IMG/VR virus record: IMGVR_UViG_3300032236_000467
Span: 1-31,651 of that record
DNA length: 31,651 nucleotides
Reading direction: 5' to 3' (one strand)
Origin: a virus
This document shows, piece after piece, positions 27,706 to 31,651 of the stretch (position 1 is the first letter of the stretch; every line of letters starts with the position of its first letter). The position numbers and the translations under genes are program-made. Under the pieces are notes generated by a model. The model did not search any database and was not told the DNA's origin. It saw only the letters and a list, made by a program, of their open reading frames with translations.

Positions 27706-28617
27706 ATGGCTATTACTCGTTCCCAACTCCTCAAGGAACTTGAACCCGGCCTCAATGCCTTGTTTGGCATGGAGTACGACCGCTACGACAACCAGCACAA
27801 AGAGATCTTCGACGAAGAATCCTCGGAACGTGCGTTTGAAGAAGAGGTTATGCTCTCGGGCTTCGGTCAGGCTCCAGTCAAGGGTGAAGGCTCTGCCATC
27901 TCCTACGACTCCGCTGGTGAAGCTTTCACGGCTCGCTATACCCATGAGACGATTGCACTAGCATTCGCCATCACGGAAGAAGCCGTCGAAGACAACCTCT
28001 ACGACAAGCTATCGGCTCGTTATACCCGCGCTTTGGCCCGTTCGATGTCGAACACCAAGCAGGTTAAGGGCGCTGCGGTTCTCAACAATGCTTTCTCGTC
28101 GTCCTATGTTGGCGGTGACGCAGTATCGTTGATCAACTCGGCTCACCCAACGACTGGTGGTGGTACGTGGTCGAACCAGACGGCAACCGCCGCTGACCTT
28201 AACGAAACGTCCCTTGAGCAAGCTCTCATCGACATTTCGTTGTTCATCGACGAACGTGGTCTGAAGATCGCTCTTCGTGGCATGAAGTTGATTATTCCGC
28301 CTGCACTCCAGTTCACGGCGGAACGTCTCCTCAAGTCGGAACAGCGTACTTCGACTGCCGATAACGACATCAACGCGATCAAGTCCGGCGGATATTTGCC
28401 ACAGGGCTTCGCAATCAATCACTTCCTCACGGACGTGAATGCTTGGTTCGTTAAGACTGATGCTCCAAATGGCATGAAACACTTTGTTCGTTCGCCGCTC
28501 AAGACGGCTCTCGAAGGCGACTTCGAAACGGGCAACGTTCGTTACAAGGCCCGCGAGCGTTATTCGTTCGGTTGGTCTGACCCACGTGCCATGTACGGCT
28601 CGCCGGGTTCGTTCTAA
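27706..28617 (+). CDS. Major capsid protein
   Basis: 303 residues. MAITRSQLLKELEPGLNALFG, EEVMLSGFGQAPVKGEG, FTARYTHETIALAFAITEEA, YTRALARSMSNTKQ, and a C-terminal ARERYSFGWSDPRAMYG are typical of the Mu gpT-like branch of HK97-fold capsid proteins. GGGGAG precedes the ATG, and a strong terminator follows at 28644-28672, which would keep capsid mRNA abundant. The codon pattern is rich in NNC and NNT choices, as in highly expressed genes; this is an impression only. Confidence 0.92.
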   Translation: MAITRSQLLKELEPGLNALFGMEYDRYDNQHKEIFDEESSERAFEEEVMLSGFGQAPVKGEGSAISYDSAGEAFTARYTHETIALAFAITEEAVEDNLYDKLSARYTRALARSMSNTKQVKGAAVLNNAFSSSYVGGDAVSLINSAHPTTGGGTWSNQTATAADLNETSLEQALIDISLFIDERGLKIALRGMKLIIPPALQFTAERLLKSEQRTSTADNDINAIKSGGYLPQGFAINHFLTDVNAWFVKTDAPNGMKHFVRSPLKTALEGDFETGNVRYKARERYSFGWSDPRAMYGSPGSF

Positions 28618-28643
28618 AATAGTGTGTCACTGACACGAAATTG

Positions 28644-28672
28644 GGGGCTGGCCTTGTGTCAGCCCCTTTTTT
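28644..28672 (+). terminator. Terminator after the major capsid gene
   Basis: GGGGCTG (28644-28650) pairs with CAGCCCC (28660-28666), followed by six T. A GTGTCA-C-TGACAC palindrome precedes it (28624-28636). Confidence 0.9.
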
Positions 28673-28688
28673 GTACTAGAGTAAATCA

Positions 28689-28703
28689 ACCGGGATTTCC
28701 GGT
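28689..28703. repeat. Short hairpin upstream of the decoration-type gene
   Basis: ACCGG-GATTT-CCGGT, followed shortly by TTGACA (28708-28713). A -10 element at the right spacing is poor (ACAGAC), so a promoter is uncertain. TGCACA...TGTGCA also flank the next gene start. Confidence 0.5.
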
Positions 28704-28765
28704 CATGTTGACAGCCCCGGCTGACGCTGCACAGACAACATGGCCCAATTGTGCAGGAGCATAAA

Positions 28766-29239
28766 ATGGCAGTTACTACCTTTTCGGGTCCCGTAAAAGC
28801 TGGCCCAATCAAGTTCACTACTGGTTCGACGCTTGGCTATAACGTAGCAAATCTTGGCTACATGCAGCTCTGCCAGACGGAAGCAATCACGCAGGCAACG
28901 AATGGTTCTGTCGCTGGTGTCTACACCACGAAGATCGTGATTCCTGCAAACAGCACGATTCTTAGCATCGCTCTGTATGTCAACGCTGTATGGTCTGGCG
29001 CTGCCACGACTCTTGGTATTGGTAATACCGTTTCTGCCACGGCTTACACTGCGGCTGGCGGCGTAGCAGGCGGTACGCTTGGTGCAGTCAACGCTGCTCC
29101 AACAACGGCTGGTCAGACCAACAACTGGATCAATGTCGGTTCGACTGATGTTGAACTCGTTGTAACCTCGACCAATACTGGTACGGGTACAGGCTTGCTG
29201 GTTGTTGAGTACATCCAAACGGGTACTTTGGTCCCTTGA
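28766..29239 (+). CDS. Beta-rich structural protein
   Basis: 157 residues from ATG 28766 (AGGAG 6 bases upstream; a GTG at 28751 in frame is rejected because the AGGAG lies inside it). Rich in Thr, Gly, Ala; no charged tail. MAVTTFSGPVKAGPI and KIVIPANSTILSIALYVN suggest a beta-sandwich capsid decoration or fibre-like protein. Sits alone between two terminator-like hairpins. Confidence 0.78.
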   Translation: MAVTTFSGPVKAGPIKFTTGSTLGYNVANLGYMQLCQTEAITQATNGSVAGVYTTKIVIPANSTILSIALYVNAVWSGAATTLGIGNTVSATAYTAAGGVAGGTLGAVNAAPTTAGQTNNWINVGSTDVELVVTSTNTGTGTGLLVVEYIQTGTLVP

Positions 29240-29247
29240 TGTGATTT

Positions 29248-29274
29248 AGGGGGTGTCAAATACTGACATCCCCT
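29248..29274 (+). terminator. Stem-loop after the decoration-type gene
   Basis: AGGGGGTGTCA and TGACATCCCCT form an 11-bp stem (one G-U pair) with a 5-base loop. A T run follows only after 7 bases, so it may be a partial terminator or an mRNA 3' end. Confidence 0.5.
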
Positions 29275-29300
29275 CCACACCTTTTTGAAGGATAAATCAC

Positions 29301-30083
29301 ATGACTGACATTAAATATAAGCCAAGGCCACCTGCTTCGATCACTCGTACAGGCGCGTATGAACCTTTCGAACTTCAAGTTGCTCGTAATCAGATTACGT
29401 GGCATACCCCGGTCAATATTTTCGGTTATAGCACTGCGGTCGGGTCCTCTGCCTTGGGACCTCTGTGGGAAGGCTTGACGCTTTCTGGTGGAGCCTACAC
29501 CTATCCAAGTTCAGCTTCTGTTCTTACTTTGGTTAGTAGCTCAACCTCAGATACCTCGGCATTGAGTATTCGTATTGATGGATTGGATGCAAACTACGCT
29601 CCAATCAGCGAAACGATTGCTTTAAATGGAACGACCAACGTAACTACGACAAATGCCTTCTTACGCATCAATCTTATGTCCACGACGAATGGGTTGAATG
29701 TCGGCAATATCACTGCAAAGATTGCCGGAACTACATATGCTCAGATTAACGCGGGCATTGGTCAGACGCAGATGTCGATCTACACTGTTCCTGCTGGATA
29801 CACGTTTTATTTATCGTATGTACAGGCGGACGCCAATATTGGGTTCACTTCCAGCAACTATATGAAGTTTGCCGAGTATAATAAGGACAATACGACAGGT
29901 GAGATTAACCTCTTAAACCAATCGACATTTGTTCAGTCGTTCCAATTTCCATTCACATGCCCAGTTGGACACAATGAAAAAGTGGATATCCAGTTTCAGA
30001 TTGTGTCAGCAAGCGGCAGCCCATTTACAGCAAACCTGTATGCGGGTGGGATCTTGATCAAAAATGATGCTGGAGTCGCCTGA
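29301..30083 (+). CDS. Beta-rich structural protein
   Basis: 260 residues. GAAGGA precedes the ATG. Many Thr/Ser/Asn strands (YTYPSSASVLTLVSSSTSD, NGTTNVTTTNAFLRINLM), AQINAGIGQTQMSIYTVPAG and FYLSYVQADANI, as in phage head-fibre or head-surface proteins. No enzymatic motif. It shares its last base with the next start (TGATG). Confidence 0.78.
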   Translation: MTDIKYKPRPPASITRTGAYEPFELQVARNQITWHTPVNIFGYSTAVGSSALGPLWEGLTLSGGAYTYPSSASVLTLVSSSTSDTSALSIRIDGLDANYAPISETIALNGTTNVTTTNAFLRINLMSTTNGLNVGNITAKIAGTTYAQINAGIGQTQMSIYTVPAGYTFYLSYVQADANIGFTSSNYMKFAEYNKDNTTGEINLLNQSTFVQSFQFPFTCPVGHNEKVDIQFQIVSASGSPFTANLYAGGILIKNDAGVA

Positions 30084-30274
30084 TGATAACGCTCGATGAA
30101 GGTGTAAAACATACAATCGACCTCGTCTCAGTCACTACAGTATTTGGTACACTTATGGGTGCTTTGCCTGAAATTGCTGCATTATTCTCCATAGCTTGGT
30201 CTGTTCTTCGTATTTACGAAACAGACACGGTTCAGAAGATCATTAAAAACTATAAGGATAAGACAAATGCGTAG
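30083..30274 (+). CDS. Small membrane protein, possible second holin
   Basis: 63 residues. VSVTTVFGTLMGALPEIAALFSIAWSVLRIYE gives one or two short TM segments (about 15-47), then a charged tail DTVQKIIKNYKDKTN. The 'TT..G.L....P.IA..FSI.WS..RIYE..TVQ' plan is that of T7 gp17.5-like small holins. Lysis by two holins, or a holin plus antiholin, is possible. Confidence 0.72.
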   Translation: MITLDEGVKHTIDLVSVTTVFGTLMGALPEIAALFSIAWSVLRIYETDTVQKIIKNYKDKTNA

Positions 30275-30584
30275 TGCTATTAAATCTCGTATTGCTCGTA
30301 ACCCATCGATGCCTGTGGCACCTGCCATGCGGGCTTCCCGTCCAATGACGGCAACCCCAGCAATGGCTGCTTCTCCTGCTATGGCCCCAACGGGTATGAA
30401 AAAGGGTGGCAAGGTCAAGTCTGGCGCTGCAAAATCAGGTCCTGAAAGCATCAAGGGCAAGTCCACACCTCGTGGTTCTGCTGCAAAATCTGGCCCAGAA
30501 AACATCAAGGGCAAAGCAATCCCTAAGAAAAAGGGTGGCCTTGCCATTATGATTGCTGTCGGTAAGTCCAAGAAGGCAAAGTAA
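30267..30584 (+). CDS. Basic Ala/Lys-rich protein with internal repeat
   Basis: 105 residues. Strongly basic and low complexity, with alternating Met/Pro/Ala in the first third (PAMRASRPMTATPAMAASPA). KKGGKVK is followed by two near copies of AAKSGPE-IKGK. It overlaps the holin-like gene. It belongs to a run of small basic proteins with KxGGx motifs; packing with DNA or inner-capsid function is inferred. Confidence 0.72.
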   Translation: MRSAIKSRIARNPSMPVAPAMRASRPMTATPAMAASPAMAPTGMKKGGKVKSGAAKSGPESIKGKSTPRGSAAKSGPENIKGKAIPKKKGGLAIMIAVGKSKKAK

Positions 30585-30585
30585 T

Positions 30586-30744
30586 ATGGCTAAGGACGTT
30601 TGGGACAAGCCACGGCCAAAGGGTTTAGGTAAACCTAAATCCCTAAGCCCAAAAGCTAAGGCTTCGGCCAAAGCAGCGGCTAAAAAAGCTGGGCGTCCTT
30701 ATCCAAACCTTGTTGATAATATGCGGGCTGCGAGGAAGAAATGA
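30586..30744 (+). CDS. Small basic phage protein
   Basis: 52 residues from ATG 30586: WDKPRPKGLGKPKSLSPKAKA, then GRPYPNLVDNMRAARKK. About one third Lys/Arg. This WDKPRPK...GRPYPNLVDNM type recurs next to the other KxGGM proteins in related phages. The ATG lies 1 base after the preceding TAA, and the stop overlaps the next gene by 4 bases. Function unknown. Confidence 0.78.
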   Translation: MAKDVWDKPRPKGLGKPKSLSPKAKASAKAAAKKAGRPYPNLVDNMRAARKK

Positions 30745-31061
30745 AGAAGTCTGAAAAGATTAAAACAGTCATGAAAGAGTTCAAGGCTGGCGAACTTCAT
30801 TCTGGAAGCAAAAAGGGTCCAAAGGTTACAAATCCTAAGCAAGCTATTGCTATTGCAATGCAGCAATCTAAGGGTTTGAAAAAAGGCGGTATGTGGATTC
30901 AAGAAGCCATCAAGAAACCGGGCGCACTTAAGAAGTCGCTTGGTGTTAAAGAAGGTGACACGATTCCAAAAGGCAAGCTTAAAGCCGCTGCAAAATCTTC
31001 TAACCCAACCACGGCAAGACGCGCTAATCTTGCCACGACACTACGCAAGTTAGGTAAGTAA
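30741..31061 (+). CDS. DUF6496-like basic protein
   Basis: 106 residues. First half KTVMKEFKAGELHSGSKKG and NPKQAIAIAMQQSKG matches the DUF6496 pattern (V..EFK.G.L.SG......KQAIAIA). Second half KKGGMWIQEAIKKPGALKKS, then GDTIPKGKLKAAAK resembles the other common phage cationic domain (WI..AI.KPGAL...LGVK.G..IP). Two small domains fused. Probably a DNA- or virion-associated protein. Confidence 0.82.
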   Translation: MKKSEKIKTVMKEFKAGELHSGSKKGPKVTNPKQAIAIAMQQSKGLKKGGMWIQEAIKKPGALKKSLGVKEGDTIPKGKLKAAAKSSNPTTARRANLATTLRKLGK

Positions 31062-31062
31062 C

Positions 31063-31431
31063 ATGGCTGATCCAAAAGAATCTGACGCATCTACCGTCCT
31101 CTCCTATTTCTTGGATAAGAAGAAGAGTGATTCAAAACCTGTGACAGAGCAGCAACGTGTCGGCAAAGCCATGAGCGATTATGACACGGAAGCCTCTAAT
31201 GTCGGCGCTGGTGGAAGTGATAACGATGTCGTAGGGCAACGTAATATCAATAACGCAGGGATTAGCCCCCGCACTACGAAAGCATTGAGCGACCTAAAGG
31301 CGGCTCAGAAACAAGCTGGAAATACTCCGTCTCCGTATAAAAAAGGGGGTATGGTAAAGAAGGCTAAAGGCGGATCTGTCCGTGGTGGTGGTTGTGCTGC
31401 TAGGGGACAAGGTAAAGGGACAATGTACTAA
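31063..31431 (+). CDS. Hypothetical protein with basic Gly-rich KKGGM end
   Basis: 122 residues. Acidic/neutral N-terminal two thirds ([34 protein letters not shown]) and a C-terminal [19 protein letters not shown], then [12 protein letters not shown]. One of four genes here with a K-x-GGM motif. Function unknown. Its stop overlaps the following ATG. Confidence 0.72.
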   Translation: MADPKESDASTVLSYFLDKKKSDSKPVTEQQRVGKAMSDYDTEASNVGAGGSDNDVVGQRNINNAGISPRTTKALSDLKAAQKQAGNTPSPYKKGGMVKKAKGGSVRGGGCAARGQGKGTMY

Positions 31432-31478
31432 TGTCCGGTATTACAACTGGTCTTCTGACCGACACTAAGGAGTCTAAA

Positions 31479-31651
31479 ATGGCTAAGATGCCCGCAGAGA
31501 AGTGGGAAGCATCTGCAAAGGATGCTGCTCAGGATAAGAAGCTTGCTAAAAAGTACGGCATGTCGATGAGCGAATGGGAAGGTTCTTCCAAAGACGCCAA
31601 GCATGACGCGCAGCAGTCGATGGCTGGTTTGAAGACTGGCGGTATGCTTTC
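31479..31651 (+). CDS. Small KxGGM-containing protein (3' end outside window)
   Basis: From ATG 31479, with AAGGAG 7 bases upstream; an in-frame ATG at 31431 lacks such a site. [21 protein letters not shown], then [18 protein letters not shown] and GLKTGGML before the window ends. [13 protein letters not shown] and [14 protein letters not shown] are an internal repeat. Role unknown; same family of small proteins as its neighbours by motif. Confidence 0.75.
   Translation, partial: MAKMPAEKWEASAKDAAQDKKLAKKYGMSMSEWEGSSKDAKHDAQQSMAGLKTGGML

Noticed and set aside
27313-27945. Minus-strand frame of 210 codons opposite capsid genes
   Set aside because: Overlaps two well-supported structural genes and has Arg/Cys/Val-rich shadow composition.
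28708-28740. Promoter for the gene at 28766
   Set aside because: TTGACA is present but the -10 at 17 bases is ACAGAC; not strong enough to list as a promoter.
1-31651. tRNA genes, CRISPR arrays, integrase or attachment sites
   Set aside because: No tRNA T-loop and cloverleaf pattern, no regular spaced repeats and no recombinase motif were seen on reading both strands.

Overview
The window is part of the genome of a tailed double-stranded DNA bacteriophage (Caudoviricetes). It carries a family A DNA polymerase, a helicase end, both terminase subunits, portal, scaffold, major capsid protein and holin candidates. Genes are packed with 1-17 base overlaps. No integrase, tRNA, rRNA or CRISPR array was seen. 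Shine-Dalgarno sites of the AAGGAG type and TTGACA/TATAAT-like promoters indicate a bacterial host; the host cannot be named from the sequence. The style of the small proteins (KKGGM motifs, DUF6378-like, DUF6496-like, PolA with leucine in the O-helix) recalls environmental or freshwater phages. That is inference.

Layout. (1) 1-2.4 kb, rightward: the end of a UvrD/Rep-type helicase, a small CxC...CxC protein and DNA polymerase A. (2) 2.37-2.95 kb, leftward: a free-standing GIY-YIG/NUMOD3 homing endonuclease whose 3' end overlaps the end of polA. (3) 3.0-10.95 kb, leftward: a dense early-type cluster of about 25 small genes. It includes membrane proteins, Cys-rich proteins, a DUF6378-like protein, a DnaA-domain-IV-like DNA-binding protein and four genes of only 34-48 codons. 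Leftward promoters are visible near 3.44, 10.33 and 10.99 kb, with terminators near 3.0 and 10.38 kb. (4) 10.95-11.44 kb: an AT-richer divergent regulatory region. (5) 11.44-12.8 kb, rightward: small terminase (apparently leaderless), a PD-(D/E)XK nuclease and an XRE-type HTH protein. (6) 12.8-15.27 kb, leftward: a GC-rich cassette with its own promoter and terminator. It encodes a CobS/MoxR-like AAA+ ATPase, a partner with a degenerate VWA-like core and a small protein. (7) 15.27-15.92 kb: a divergent regulatory region with palindromes and a heptamer array. (8) 15.9-31.65 kb, rightward late genes: a very acidic protein, HNH-type genes (one reversed), large terminase, portal, a transglycosylase-domain virion protein, small proteins, a 3TM-type holin, a GroES-like co-chaperonin, scaffold, major capsid protein, beta-rich structural proteins, a second holin candidate and a run of small basic proteins sharing a KxGGM motif. 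The last gene runs off the window.

How it may work together. The helicase, polymerase and DnaA-IV-like protein point to phage-run replication with possible origins in the two divergent intergenic regions. The leftward cluster is probably host-takeover functions. A sequence core shared by two leftward promoters and the terS promoter suggests a common repressor, for which the XRE protein is a candidate. The right half builds and matures the capsid, with the phage GroES perhaps adapting host GroEL for capsid folding. The AAA+/VWA-like cassette is the best candidate for an undescribed system.
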